64,000 nt of DNA from an uncultured Microscilla sp. (GTDB taxonomy: Bacteria; Bacteroidota; Bacteroidia; Cytophagales; Microscillaceae): contig NZ_CANLRP010000012.1 in assembly GCF_947493425.1 (NCBI RefSeq), positions 26,570 through 90,569 of the forward strand. The letters run 5' to 3'. How positions within the stretch are numbered: the stretch's first letter is position 1; each line of letters opens with the position of its first letter. This document shows positions 8,695 through 19,063 of the stretch, piece after piece. Under the pieces are notes generated by a model, which worked only from the letters and a program-made list of their open reading frames with translations, was not told where the DNA came from and ran no database searches. A program made the translations under genes and the position numbers.

Positions 8695-9048
8695 TTAGTT
8701 ACAATGGATTTTGAGGGAGCAATATCGTAGAAATAAGGCGATTTTTTGACCTTTTTTATAGTGGTGATAGGCATTTTGTCCTGTGTTGAGCGCGCAAAAA
8801 GGAACAGGGATGGACTGGCTGTCTGGCAAACAATATGTACTTATAAAGTCATCATTATTACCTCCTCCACTGTGTTTCTTTGTGTCCCCTTCTTTAATTA
8901 TTTTGTTGCCTTTCTGACGCTTTTCTTCCAGTTCTCTTTCCTCAATGTTATCTAAAGTCTCTGACCAGAGGCAAGGGGCGCTATTCAGAATAGGAAATAA
9001 GGTGAAAATGAGCCCTAGTATGCATGATATGTACATTTTATGGGACAT
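8695..9048 (-). CDS. Small exported protein, paralogue of the 9232-9573 product
   Basis: 117 residues from ATG 9048 (the frame also has a TTG at 9075 and a second ATG at 9036). A hydrophobic N-terminal segment (ISCILGLIFTLFPILNS) suggests export. A charged helix follows (DNIEERELEEKRQ), then a Gly/Asn-rich linker (HSGGGNNDD), a Cys/Pro region and the C-terminal motif LFLRYCSLKIHC. It shares its layout and three segments with the neighbouring gene at 9232-9573: DNIxxRELEEK, a Gly-rich linker, and LFLxYCSxKxHC. I recognise no known family. The shared C terminus and independent upstream regions argue that both are real genes, though they could be decaying copies. Confidence 0.55.
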   Translation of the reverse strand: MSHKMYISCILGLIFTLFPILNSAPCLWSETLDNIEERELEEKRQKGNKIIKEGDTKKHSGGGNNDDFISTYCLPDSQSIPVPFCALNTGQNAYHHYKKGQKIALFLRYCSLKIHCN

Positions 9049-9231
9049 GAGTGCGTAATTTTGAGCCACACACAAAAGATAAAATCATAGTTGACAACCT
9101 TATATGTGGCTATAATTGTAGTACCAGTATACCTACACTCGTGCGTATAGATACAGAGTACTGTAAATAAAAAAAGAAAAATACAAAGGTTTGGGGTAGG
9201 CCCGGTACCAGGCTATGAAACAGAGGAAGAG

Positions 9232-9573
9232 TTAGCAATGTACCTTAAAAGAACAGTACAATAAGAACAGAGAAAGGGAAGGGGAGTGTTGAGCAATGGT
9301 GGTGCAAGCAGGGAGTTTGCAGGTGTTGAGCCTTGGTATACCAATCTGAAGAGTAGGTTCAAAAAATATAGCAGAGTGATTATCACCAGAGCCAGCCCCT
9401 AAAGTTTTAACTTGAGCCTTATTGTGTGCAAGTTGTTCTTTTAGCTTTTCTTCCAGCTCACGTTTTACAATATTGTCTGTGTCTTTTGGCAGCAATGGGT
9501 GCAACTCGCTGAATAAAGAGGCAGTGATGAGTATAAACCCAAAAAGTGACAATATGTGTCTTTTCCTAAGCAT
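9232..9573 (-). CDS. Small exported protein, paralogue of the 8695-9048 product
   Basis: 113 residues from ATG 9573; a TTG at 9603 would add ten residues ahead of the signal sequence and is less likely. Layout: hydrophobic signal segment (ILSLFGFILITASLF), charged helix (DNIVKRELEEKLKEQLAH), Gly-rich linker (KTLGAGSGDNHS), Pro/Cys region, and C-terminal LFLLYCSFKVHC. Similarity to the neighbour is strongest in the helix and the last twelve residues, with conserved Tyr-Cys-Ser-x-Lys-x-His-Cys. Function unknown. A near-perfect CRP-type palindrome lies 76 bases upstream of the ATG (9649-9670), suggesting control by a Crp/Fnr-family regulator. Confidence 0.55.
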   Translation of the reverse strand: MLRKRHILSLFGFILITASLFSELHPLLPKDTDNIVKRELEEKLKEQLAHNKAQVKTLGAGSGDNHSAIFFEPTLQIGIPRLNTCKLPACTTIAQHSPSLSLFLLYCSFKVHC

Positions 9574-9648
9574 TAATACAAAGGAACAAGTTTTAATGAG
9601 CAACTAAAAGTAGATTAGTCACGGTATTTTGTGATTATAGCTTGCTAT

Positions 9649-9670
9649 AAATGTGACTTAAATCACATTT
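9649..9670. promoter_or_regulatory. CRP/FNR-family operator-like palindrome
   Basis: AAATGTGA (9649-9656), six bases (CTTAAA), then TCACATTT (9663-9670): both half-sites equal the E. coli CRP consensus exactly. Directly beside it, overlapping two bases, is a second perfect palindrome TATAGC-TT-GCTATA (9637-9650). The site sits upstream of the minus-strand small exported protein gene (start 9573), a natural place for an activator site. Bacteroidota have several Crp/Fnr-family regulators; which one would bind is unknown. Confidence 0.6.
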
Positions 9671-10056
9671 TGTTTTTAAGCATACAAAGCAAATATGCTT
9701 GTCAATATATGGTGAGTGGCCAGAGAAAATCGCGAGATGATAAAGTAAAGTGGAGGTGGCTAAAAAATAAAATGCCTTGGTGTTTTTTGAAAAATACAAA
9801 AAAGGGCAATCACTTAGGGAGCAATTAAAAAAGGCTCTTATTAAGCATCTTGCGGATACATTTTAGGAGTGTACGAAGTTTTTAAAATCTCTGATATACA
9901 GGTATTTATGTATAAATTAAAGTGATAAGTGTAGGGGCAATCCCTTGCTGTAATGCAATGGAAGTTCGCGATTAATCGGAATGGTTGCCCTAGTGAAGAG
10001 CAAACATGGTTATACAATAACCCCTCAGCCCAATTCTTTATAAGAGCCTTGAACTT
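9671..10056. other. Gene-free stretch between the small exported protein gene and mazG
   Basis: 386 bases. Short open frames exist (for example the plus-strand frame over 9631-9828) but they have no start context, family match or codon pattern like their neighbours. I see no RNA gene, repeat or clear terminator; the mazG stop lies at the right edge. Confidence 0.45.
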
Positions 10057-10404
10057 TTATTTAGACTTGCCCCAGTCTCTTTGTTCATTGATAGCTTCTT
10101 TGGCACGAAAAGCTTTTTCTAAATCTACTTCAAAGTGATTGGCAAGGTCAAATATGTACCCCAAGACATCAGCAAATTCTTCTTCTAATGCTTGTTTTGT
10201 AGAGGAGGGTTTTTGGTGTGCTTTGGCTTCTTCCTGATACAAACCACGTTGGTTACGAATGGCTTTGGCAAGCTCGCCTACTTCTTCTGAAAAAAGCAGG
10301 AATGTTTCTAGTGGATTATTTTTGTTCCAACCGCGTTCTGTACATACTGCATCCATGTATTGTTGCAAATCGGCCAGGGTTGGTTTGTCTTTCAGGTGAG
10401 CCAT
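10057..10404 (-). CDS. mazG: MazG-like nucleotide pyrophosphohydrolase
   Basis: 115 residues from ATG 10404; the frame runs 22 residues further to 10470, but that part would overlap the atpC terminator hairpin and is hydrophobic, unlike the family. The all-alpha NTP-PPase signature is clear: LLFSEEVGELAKAIRN (E-E-x2-E) and LEEEFADVLGYIFDLANHF (E-E-x2-D). Single-domain MazG-like enzymes of this size hydrolyse non-canonical or damaged (d)NTPs to NMP and pyrophosphate. It is downstream of atpD-atpC on the same strand but separated by a terminator. Confidence 0.88.
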   Translation of the reverse strand: MAHLKDKPTLADLQQYMDAVCTERGWNKNNPLETFLLFSEEVGELAKAIRNQRGLYQEEAKAHQKPSSTKQALEEEFADVLGYIFDLANHFEVDLEKAFRAKEAINEQRDWGKSK

Positions 10405-10449
10405 AGTTTTTAGTAAGTATCTAATAAGTGAGGTAAAAAGGCTAAAGCT

Positions 10450-10487
10450 AAAAATGATGCTACTAAACATAATAGAGCATCATTTTT
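10450..10487 (-). terminator. Rho-independent terminator of atpD-atpC
   Basis: AAAAATGATGCT (10450-10461) and AGCATCATTTTT (10476-10487) are perfectly complementary: a 12-bp stem with a 14-base loop, 17 bases beyond the atpC stop. U-rich sequence follows in the minus-strand reading; the T-run on the other strand means it could work in both directions. Confidence 0.8.
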
Positions 10488-10503
10488 TATATTTTCGGTT
10501 TGG

Positions 10504-10770
10504 CTACGCCTCTACACCTTGTTGAACGTCTTCGATAGACTCAACCAAAACAACTACTTTGTTGTTGAGTACTTCTACTACACCACCGTCAATGCTAAAG
10601 TTTTGGTCTTTACCACCTGCTTTCAAACGCATGTGACCTTTTTTTAGCAAACTGATCATGGCTGCGTGTTGGTCTAGTACTTCAAACTCTCCACTATTTC
10701 CTGGAAAAGTAATAGCTTGTGCTTCTCCTTCAAAAGCAGTTTTGTCAGGAGTGATGATTTTTACTTGCAT
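10504..10770 (-). CDS. atpC: F1F0 ATP synthase epsilon subunit (short form)
   Basis: 88 residues comprising only the N-terminal beta-sandwich domain of epsilon: MQVKIITPDKTAFEGEAQAI, FPGNSGEFEVLDQHAAMISL and FSIDGGVVEVLNNKVVVLVE. The C-terminal helical hairpin that inhibits ATP hydrolysis in E. coli epsilon (about 139 residues) is missing, as is usual in Bacteroidota. It sits in the central stalk, contacting gamma and the c-ring. It is encoded 112 bases after atpD; the remaining atp genes are not in this window. Confidence 0.95.
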   Translation of the reverse strand: MQVKIITPDKTAFEGEAQAITFPGNSGEFEVLDQHAAMISLLKKGHMRLKAGGKDQNFSIDGGVVEVLNNKVVVLVESIEDVQQGVEA

Positions 10771-10837
10771 AATTTGACTTTTTTAGAATAAAGGGAGGTG
10801 AGACTCCTGGTGATCAAATGTGCTTTGAAAAATAATG

Positions 10838-10861
10838 AAGGGTGCTCATACAAGCACCCTT
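10838..10861 (-). terminator. Hairpin between atpD and atpC
   Basis: AAGGGTGCT (10838-10846) and AGCACCCTT (10853-10861): a perfect 9-bp stem with a 6-base loop (CATACA), in the 112-base gap between atpD and atpC. On the minus strand it is followed by CATTATTTTTC, a weak U-rich tail. It may be a partial terminator, a processing site or a stabiliser setting the beta:epsilon ratio (3:1 in the enzyme). Confidence 0.55.
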
Positions 10862-10882
10862 GTAATATGAATATAAGAATGA

Positions 10883-12821
<1,939 letters not shown>

Positions 12822-13745
12822 ATGACTAAACTACTCGCTTTTTTAAGCATTGCACTGTTTATGTTCACTGCTTGTAATGTGACCAAATCTGACCAACAAA
12901 CCCAAAATGATACTACATCGGTAGATAGAATAAGTAAAGTGTTTGATTTGCAAGGACACCGGGGTGCTCGTGGGTTTTACCCCGAAAACACGCTCCCTGC
13001 ATTTTTAGAAGCAGTAAACCGTGGAGTGCGCACTATAGAATTAGACGTAGTAGTAAGCGCCGATAGTCAGTTGGTAGTATCACACGAGCCTTTTTTAAAT
13101 CACACCATCTGTTTAGATACTGCGGGCAAAGCTATAGCTGAAGCAGATGAAAAGAAATGGAACATTTACCAAATGACTATGGCACAGGTACGTAAGTGTG
13201 ATTGTGGTAGTTTGGGCAACCCTAACTTTAAAGAGCAGAAGAAACGCAAAGTATCTAAACCCGCCTTGTCAATTGCTATTCGGGCTATAGAGGCCTACGT
13301 ACATAGCCGTGGGATACGTAATGTATATTATAATATAGAAACCAAGTCACGCCCCGAATGGGATAGCACCTATCACCCTGTCCCCACAGTGTTTGCCCGT
13401 TTGTTGTTCAAAGAGTTGAGTAAATTGAACGTTTTACACCGTACCTTTATTCAATCATTTGATGTGCGTACCCTGCAGGCGTTTAAAAAATTGAACCCTC
13501 AATCAAAGCTGGTACTATTGGTAAGTAATAAGTTAAGCTTTGAAGAAAACCTGCAAAAGTTAGGGTTTGCACCAGCAGTGTATAGCCCCCATTATCAATT
13601 GGTCACTCCTCAACTAATTGCTCAAGCACACACCCGGCAAATTCAGGTAATTCCCTGGACTGTGAATACCCAAGAAGCCGCAGATACACTTAAAAAAATG
13701 GGAGTGGACGGTTTGATCACCGACTATCCGGGGCAAATCAAATAA
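12822..13745 (+). CDS. Glycerophosphodiester phosphodiesterase, lipoprotein
   Basis: 307-residue GDPD-family TIM-barrel enzyme that hydrolyses glycerophosphodiesters to sn-glycerol-3-phosphate and an alcohol. Motifs: QGHRGARGFYPENTLPAF (catalytic H and R, metal-binding E), then E-L-D-V-V-V-S-A-D with SHEP (second catalytic His), and PWTVNTQEAADTLKKMGVDG near the C terminus. The start at ATG 12822 gives a lipoprotein signal (LLAFLSIALFMFTAC), so it is probably anchored in a periplasm-facing or outer membrane. An insertion of about 60 residues (CDCGSLGNP...SKPALS) is usual in the Bacteroidota group. Single gene. Confidence 0.92.
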   Translation: MTKLLAFLSIALFMFTACNVTKSDQQTQNDTTSVDRISKVFDLQGHRGARGFYPENTLPAFLEAVNRGVRTIELDVVVSADSQLVVSHEPFLNHTICLDTAGKAIAEADEKKWNIYQMTMAQVRKCDCGSLGNPNFKEQKKRKVSKPALSIAIRAIEAYVHSRGIRNVYYNIETKSRPEWDSTYHPVPTVFARLLFKELSKLNVLHRTFIQSFDVRTLQAFKKLNPQSKLVLLVSNKLSFEENLQKLGFAPAVYSPHYQLVTPQLIAQAHTRQIQVIPWTVNTQEAADTLKKMGVDGLITDYPGQIK

Positions 13746-14206
13746 GCAGATAATTTCCTTCAACAAGCTCTTCTCTATTAAGAAAGACATCACATCACTG
13801 TAGTTTTTATAAACACTTGTGGCAGTATTCTGTATTGAAACAGCAAGCACCCCAAGAGGTCATTAACAAACATATACACCCGAAAAAGGGGATGTTTACT
13901 TGAATTTTGATAAATTTAGGTAAATACAGACGTATGTACCAAGACAAAATTAAATATACCTAATATGCAAGTATAACTGTCATATTATGAGAGAGTTATC
14001 TTTGCTTGTAGCTTATAGCTGATTGCTTGCTGCTACTTAGGGGCAAAACATCTATATTTAAGCCATCATTATACGAACTATTCGTTTTAATAAGTTCATT
14101 GTAGGTTGCTTTATCAGGAGAGGCAACACTATTTGGCAGGTATTGGTTTATGCTCTGATTATTGCCTGTATGCAATAAGTGCAATTTCGATAAGAATTAT
14201 AAAACT
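13746..14206. other. Intergenic region with candidate promoter for the first TPR-SpoIIE gene
   Basis: 461 bases. TATCTTTG at 13997-14004 matches the -7 consensus TAnnTTTG and could serve the gene starting at 14207 with a 200-base leader; no clear -33 TTG. A minus-strand frame over 13996-14184 has no family features and I treat it as chance. No RNA gene seen. Confidence 0.4.
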
Positions 14207-16261
14207 ATGAGACTTCTGTTTACTATCACCCTTGCCTTTATGTTTGGTTATGGCAACTCGCAAGCCCAAAACACAAAAACAGATAGTTTGGAAAATCTAT
14301 TGTCTATTACCACCGACACTGTTCAGCAAATCGCTATTTTAGACGCGCTTACCTGGGAGTTTCGTAATTCAGACCTGAAAAAATCGTTAGACTATGGTTT
14401 ACGTAATATAGCTTTGATTCAGCAGTCCAGGTACCCCGAAAAGCTGCCAGATACCTATGGTTATGTAGGCATTATTTACCGCAACCTGGGCGATTACTCG
14501 CAGTCAATGGCATACCACTATAAAGCACTAAAACTGGCAAAACGTTATAAGATAGTGAGTCGGGAAGCTTATTCTTATAACAATATAGGAGACGTACTTC
14601 AGCGGCAAAACCATTTTTCGGATGCAATTACTAACATACAAAAGGCCATTGATTTATTTACCCAGCTCAACCATAAAAAAGGGCAAGCCTATGGATACTT
14701 AAGGTTGGGCGAAGTTTTTCAAAAGCAAAAACGCTATCGAGAAGCTTTGGAGGTTTTTTTTAAGGTGCTTGAGATTAAAAGTCAACCCAATGCAGACGTG
14801 AGTACTGTGTTGCAACGCATAGGCAACATCTATAGCAAGCAAGGTAAATATAAGGAAGCTATACTGTATTTAAATAAAGCACTCAAACAGGATATAATGA
14901 CGCAGGATATTCTAGGCGTGTGCAATGTACAGAATGACATGTCTGCCATTTATTTACAGCAAAACGACACTCAAAAAGTGATCAGGCAAGCCACCAAAAC
15001 CTGGCAAAAAGCCTCTGAAGCAATGGCAAAGCCTATTATGTATCGAACCGCTCGCCTGTTGCAACAAGCCTACGAAAAGCAAAATAACTATGTCAAAGCT
15101 TACTACTATCAAAAGCAGTATATCAAGACGCTCGAAGATTTTTTGAATGAACAAAGAGGTACCCAATTGGATGCCCTCAAGTTTAGCCATCAATTAGAAA
15201 AACAACAGGTAGAGCTTGACCTAAAAGACAAAGACATACAATTGCTACAGCAGGCACAAAAAGAGTATCGTTTGCGGCAAAGTTTGGTGTATGCCTTGTT
15301 TGCGGCTATAGTGCTCCTGGCTGGTTTGATCACTGCTTTGGTCAGGGGTAACCTTCGTAAGAAAAAAGCCAATCGTTTATTGCAAAATAGAAATCAGGAG
15401 ATTGCGGAGAAAAACCATGAGATTGTTGTGCAAAATCGAGAGTTACATATTCAGCAAGAGGAAATACAGGCACAACACAACGCTATAGAGCTGCGAAACC
15501 GACACATTACCCAAAGTATTCAGGCCGCCAAAACTATTCAGGAAGCCATCTTGCCCCAACAAGTGCGTATCAAGCAAATGTTTTCCCAGTACTTTGTGAT
15601 TTACCGCCCCCGCGATGTGGTATCGGGCGATTTTTATTGGGCAGGCAAGGTAGGCAATACCCGTATTTTGGGTGCCATTGATTGTACTGGACACGGGGTG
15701 CCTGGGGCTTTTATGAGTTTGATTGGTTTTGCTTTGCTGAATGAAATTATCAATACCAAGAAAATAACCAACCCCGCAGAAATACTCACTATGCTCAGGC
15801 TTGAGGTGAAGCAAGCTTTAAAACAAGACGAAACTCTCAACCGGGATGGAATGGATGCTGGGCTAATAGCTGTAGAAGATCAAGATGATGGCAAGGTAAA
15901 GGTAGATTTTGCTGGTGCCAAGCGCCCCTTGTGGTATATTACTAAAGGGAGTGAAGGTGTGCAAGTAGTAGAGGGGAGCAGGGTGTCGATAGGGCTTACT
16001 TATAAGAATAAAAGAGCCATTGAAAATAACACTTATATATTAGATAAGGGTACTTTACTTTATTTAAGTTCCGATGGTTTTGTTGACCAAAACAAGGTAA
16101 CCCGTGATAAATTTGGAGTGAAAAGGCTTACCGAATTGATTTATACCTTAAGTAATAAAGATTTATCTGAGCAAAAACAAGTATTGGATGAGGTGTTAGA
16201 TGAGTTTATGACAGGTACCGAGCAACGCGATGATATTTTGCTAATGGGAGTAAAGTTGTGA
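14207..16261 (+). CDS. TPR - membrane helix - SpoIIE/PP2C phosphatase (copy 1 of 3)
   Basis: 684 residues from ATG 14207 (an in-frame TTG at 14162 only adds a non-signal stretch). Order: signal peptide (LLFTITLAFMFGYGNSQAQ), about seven TPR units of the Tol-Pal-like/Spy type (roughly 40-330; YGYLRLGEVFQKQKRY, VLQRIGNIYSKQGKY), a coiled coil, one membrane helix (about 360-382), a second coiled coil and a cytosolic SpoIIE-type PP2C domain (about 435-684). Metal-binding Asp are D475 in SGDFYW and D492 in DCTGHGVPGAFMS, then MDAGLIAVE, SSDGF and QRDDILLMG. It is thus a periplasmic TPR sensor coupled to a cytoplasmic Ser/Thr phosphatase. Two close paralogues follow in the same orientation. The SiaC homologue at 25127 is a possible substrate (inference). 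Confidence 0.88.
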   Translation: MRLLFTITLAFMFGYGNSQAQNTKTDSLENLLSITTDTVQQIAILDALTWEFRNSDLKKSLDYGLRNIALIQQSRYPEKLPDTYGYVGIIYRNLGDYSQSMAYHYKALKLAKRYKIVSREAYSYNNIGDVLQRQNHFSDAITNIQKAIDLFTQLNHKKGQAYGYLRLGEVFQKQKRYREALEVFFKVLEIKSQPNADVSTVLQRIGNIYSKQGKYKEAILYLNKALKQDIMTQDILGVCNVQNDMSAIYLQQNDTQKVIRQATKTWQKASEAMAKPIMYRTARLLQQAYEKQNNYVKAYYYQKQYIKTLEDFLNEQRGTQLDALKFSHQLEKQQVELDLKDKDIQLLQQAQKEYRLRQSLVYALFAAIVLLAGLITALVRGNLRKKKANRLLQNRNQEIAEKNHEIVVQNRELHIQQEEIQAQHNAIELRNRHITQSIQAAKTIQEAILPQQVRIKQMFSQYFVIYRPRDVVSGDFYWAGKVGNTRILGAIDCTGHGVPGAFMSLIGFALLNEIINTKKITNPAEILTMLRLEVKQALKQDETLNRDGMDAGLIAVEDQDDGKVKVDFAGAKRPLWYITKGSEGVQVVEGSRVSIGLTYKNKRAIENNTYILDKGTLLYLSSDGFVDQNKVTRDKFGVKRLTELIYTLSNKDLSEQKQVLDEVLDEFMTGTEQRDDILLMGVKL

Positions 16262-16515
16262 CTGTTCGGGGCAGTTCAGGAGGCGAAAGTTAGAGGATTG
16301 AGGGTATTTTAGGATTGTTTTTTGTTGAATTGTGTGGGCATATATGCCAAGTGTTTGGTTTACTTTTAGTAAATTAAAGAATTAATGTGTAGATAGGTTG
16401 ATGTGGTGAATTAGTAATATAGCTCCTAAGTAGGAATGACATTACCTGAGCACAAATTGCTTCAAAAGCATTTTATTTATGCTATAAGTACAAGTTAAAC
16501 AAGAACGATACAACT

Positions 16516-18579
16516 ATGAGACTCCTGTTTACTGTCATTTTTATCCTTATGTTTGGTTATGACAACCTGCAAGCCCAAAGCGCAAAAACAGATAGTTTGG
16601 AAAAACTATTGCCTCTCACCACTGATACTTCGCAACAAATAGCCATTTTGAGCAAACTTACCTGGCAATTTCGTTACTCTAACCTGAAAAAAGCCCTTCA
16701 CTATGGTTTACGCAACATAGCTTTAATCCAGCAATCTACATACAAAGAAGAATTGCCTCAAGCAAATGGTTACGTGGGGGTGATCTACCGCAATTTGGGA
16801 GATTATTCTCAGGCAATAACCTATCATTATAAAGCACTAAAATTGGCAAAAAAGCATCAGGTACTCATTCAAGAAGCTTATTCTTATAATAACATTGGGG
16901 ATATACTTCAACGGCAAAATCATTTCTCTGATGCAACAACGAATATAAAACGAGCGATTGACCTGTTTGTCCGCCTCAAAAACAAAAAAGGGGAGGCTTA
17001 TGGGTACCTAAGGTTGGGAGAGGTATTGCAAAAGCAACAACGTTATCAGGAGGCTTTAAAGGCTTTTTTGAAAGCGCTCACCATCAGAAAAAAGATGGAT
17101 GTCAAACAGGCTGACTTGAGTGCGCCATTGCATCGTATTGGAGTATTGTATAGTGTGCAAGGCAAGTATAAAGAAGCCATGTTGTATTTGAGCAAGGTGT
17201 TGAGGCAGTATGAGACTAAAAATGATATTTTGGGTATTTGCAGCTTACAAAATGATATATCAGCCATTTATTTGCAGCAAAATAATACGAAAGAGGTGAT
17301 CAGTCAGGCAACCAAAACCTGGAAAAAAGCCTCAGAAGTAACGGCAAAACCAATTATGTATCGAAGTGCTCGCCTCTTGCAAAAAGCTTATGAGAAGCAA
17401 CAAAACTATACTAAGGCCTATTATTATCAACAGCTATATATTAATACCTTGGAAGGTTTCTTAAATGAGCAGAGAGGCAATCAACTAGATGCACTTAAGT
17501 ACAGTCATCAATTGGATAAACAACAGGTAGCACTAGATCTAAAAGACAAAGATATTCAATTATTGCAGCAGGCACAAAAAGAGCATCGATTAAGGCGGGG
17601 GCTGGTGTATGCACTGTTGATAGGTATATTTTTGTTGGCTTGCCTGATTACAGTACTTTTTAGAGGTAATCTTCGTAAGAAAAAAGCCAACCATCTGCTG
17701 CAAAACAGGAACCAGGAAATTGCAGAGAAGAGCCGGGAAATCATTGTACAAAATCAAGAACTACAGGCTCAACAAGAAGAAATACGTGTCCAGCATGATA
17801 CCATAGAACGTCGAAATCACCACATCACCCAAAGCATCAAAGCTGCCAAAACCATTCAGGAAGCCATTTTGCCTCAGGAAGCACGCATCAAGCAAATGTT
17901 TGAACAGTATTTTGTGCTTTATCGTCCACGCGACGTGGTTTCAGGTGATTTTTATTGGGCGGGGCGGGTAGATAACACCCGCATTTTGGGTGCCATTGAT
18001 TGTACTGGACACGGGGTGCCTGGGGCTTTTATGAGTATGATTGGATTTGCGTTGTTGAATGAAATCATCAATACAAAAAAGATCACCCATCCAGGACAGG
18101 TACTAACTTACTTGAGGCAGGAAGTAAAAAAAGCTTTGCGACAAGAAGAAACCCACAACAAAGACGGAATGGACGCTGGAATAATAGCTGTAGAAGATCA
18201 GCCTGATGGCAAGGTAAAGCTAGAGTTTTCTGGTGCCAAGCGCCCTTTGTGGTATATTACTAAAGAGAGTGACAGTGTAGAAATAATAGATGGCAGTAGG
18301 GTATCAATAGGGCAGGCTTATATGGACAAAAGAGTGATTGAAAACCGCACTTATATATTTGACAAAGGTACCTTACTTTATTTGAGCTCCGATGGTTTTG
18401 CTGACCAAAACAATGTAGATCGTCGCAAGTTTGGAGTGAAAAGACTCACCGAATTGATTTATTCCATAAGTAATAAAGATTTATCTGAGCAAAAACAAGC
18501 ATTGGATAAGGCGTTAGATGATTTTATGACAGGCACCGAACAACGCGATGATATTTTGCTGATGGGAGTGAGGTTATAA
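16516..18579 (+). CDS. TPR - membrane helix - SpoIIE/PP2C phosphatase (copy 2 of 3)
   Basis: 687 residues with the same order as copy 1: signal peptide (LLFTVIFILMFGYDNLQAQ), TPR array, membrane helix (LVYALLIGIFLLACLITVLF), coiled coil, SpoIIE PP2C. All phosphatase motifs are intact (VVSGDFYWAG, DCTGHGVPGAFMSMIG, KDGMDAGIIAVE, SSDGFADQ, EQRDDILLMG). Differences from copy 1 concentrate in the TPR region, for example a KMDVKQADLSAPLHRIG insertion shared with copy 3, while the coil and phosphatase stretches are nearly identical. It has its own 254-base upstream gap, so separate promoters are likely. Conserved output with diverging sensor suggests the three read different inputs onto a common target. 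Confidence 0.88.
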   Translation: MRLLFTVIFILMFGYDNLQAQSAKTDSLEKLLPLTTDTSQQIAILSKLTWQFRYSNLKKALHYGLRNIALIQQSTYKEELPQANGYVGVIYRNLGDYSQAITYHYKALKLAKKHQVLIQEAYSYNNIGDILQRQNHFSDATTNIKRAIDLFVRLKNKKGEAYGYLRLGEVLQKQQRYQEALKAFLKALTIRKKMDVKQADLSAPLHRIGVLYSVQGKYKEAMLYLSKVLRQYETKNDILGICSLQNDISAIYLQQNNTKEVISQATKTWKKASEVTAKPIMYRSARLLQKAYEKQQNYTKAYYYQQLYINTLEGFLNEQRGNQLDALKYSHQLDKQQVALDLKDKDIQLLQQAQKEHRLRRGLVYALLIGIFLLACLITVLFRGNLRKKKANHLLQNRNQEIAEKSREIIVQNQELQAQQEEIRVQHDTIERRNHHITQSIKAAKTIQEAILPQEARIKQMFEQYFVLYRPRDVVSGDFYWAGRVDNTRILGAIDCTGHGVPGAFMSMIGFALLNEIINTKKITHPGQVLTYLRQEVKKALRQEETHNKDGMDAGIIAVEDQPDGKVKLEFSGAKRPLWYITKESDSVEIIDGSRVSIGQAYMDKRVIENRTYIFDKGTLLYLSSDGFADQNNVDRRKFGVKRLTELIYSISNKDLSEQKQALDKALDDFMTGTEQRDDILLMGVRL

Positions 18580-19063
18580 TATGTTTTGAGCATTTTGTAC
18601 ATAACGGACAAGTGCTTTTTTATGATCAAAATAAGTAATTAAATAAGGGTTTTGGGAGCGTTTTTTGCTCAAATCAGCGGATTAAATTGTGTGAAAAAGC
18701 ACTATATGCTATACTTACAGAAGATATGAGCAAAGGCAAGCAAGCCATACTGGTCAATTATTGAAAAATAATTTTGTAATATACCTTGCTGACTCTCAGT
18801 AGGTTTGGCTTACCTGTAAAGCTAAAATAATGGGTTGTTTACCTATTGTATACCCTCATTTCTTGACTTTTTGCTATAAAATGAGCGAAATTTAAGCAAA
18901 GCTACATCAAAAGGAAATTGAAATATTCTTTCAATCGATGATGACACAATATATAAAAATAAAGACAATCTTTACCTAACCCAAAGGTTGTTAAATAATT
19001 TGATAACTAACTACCAAGGTGTGTACTTGTTATACACTATACAGCTATTATTACCCATTTATT
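18580..19063. other. Intergenic region between SpoIIE copies 2 and 3, with inverted repeat
   Basis: 484 bases. AGTGCTTTTT (18611-18620) and AAAAAGCACT (18694-18703) are perfect 10-bp inverted repeats 73 bases apart, with a small AGC/GCT hairpin between them; this may be a degenerate insertion remnant or a weak terminator for copy 2. The last 100 bases hold no recognisable promoter box. No coding signal. Confidence 0.4.

Noticed and set aside
8746..8955. Plus-strand frame antisense to the first small exported protein
   Set aside because: Shadow of the minus-strand gene, which has a paralogue supporting it.
9631..10138. Short plus-strand frames between the small exported protein gene and mazG
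   Set aside because: They overlap the CRP-type palindrome or mazG, lack start context and have no recognisable family.
13996..14184. Minus-strand 62-residue frame upstream of the first SpoIIE gene
   Set aside because: Low complexity composition, no signal or domain, and it overlaps a likely promoter box.
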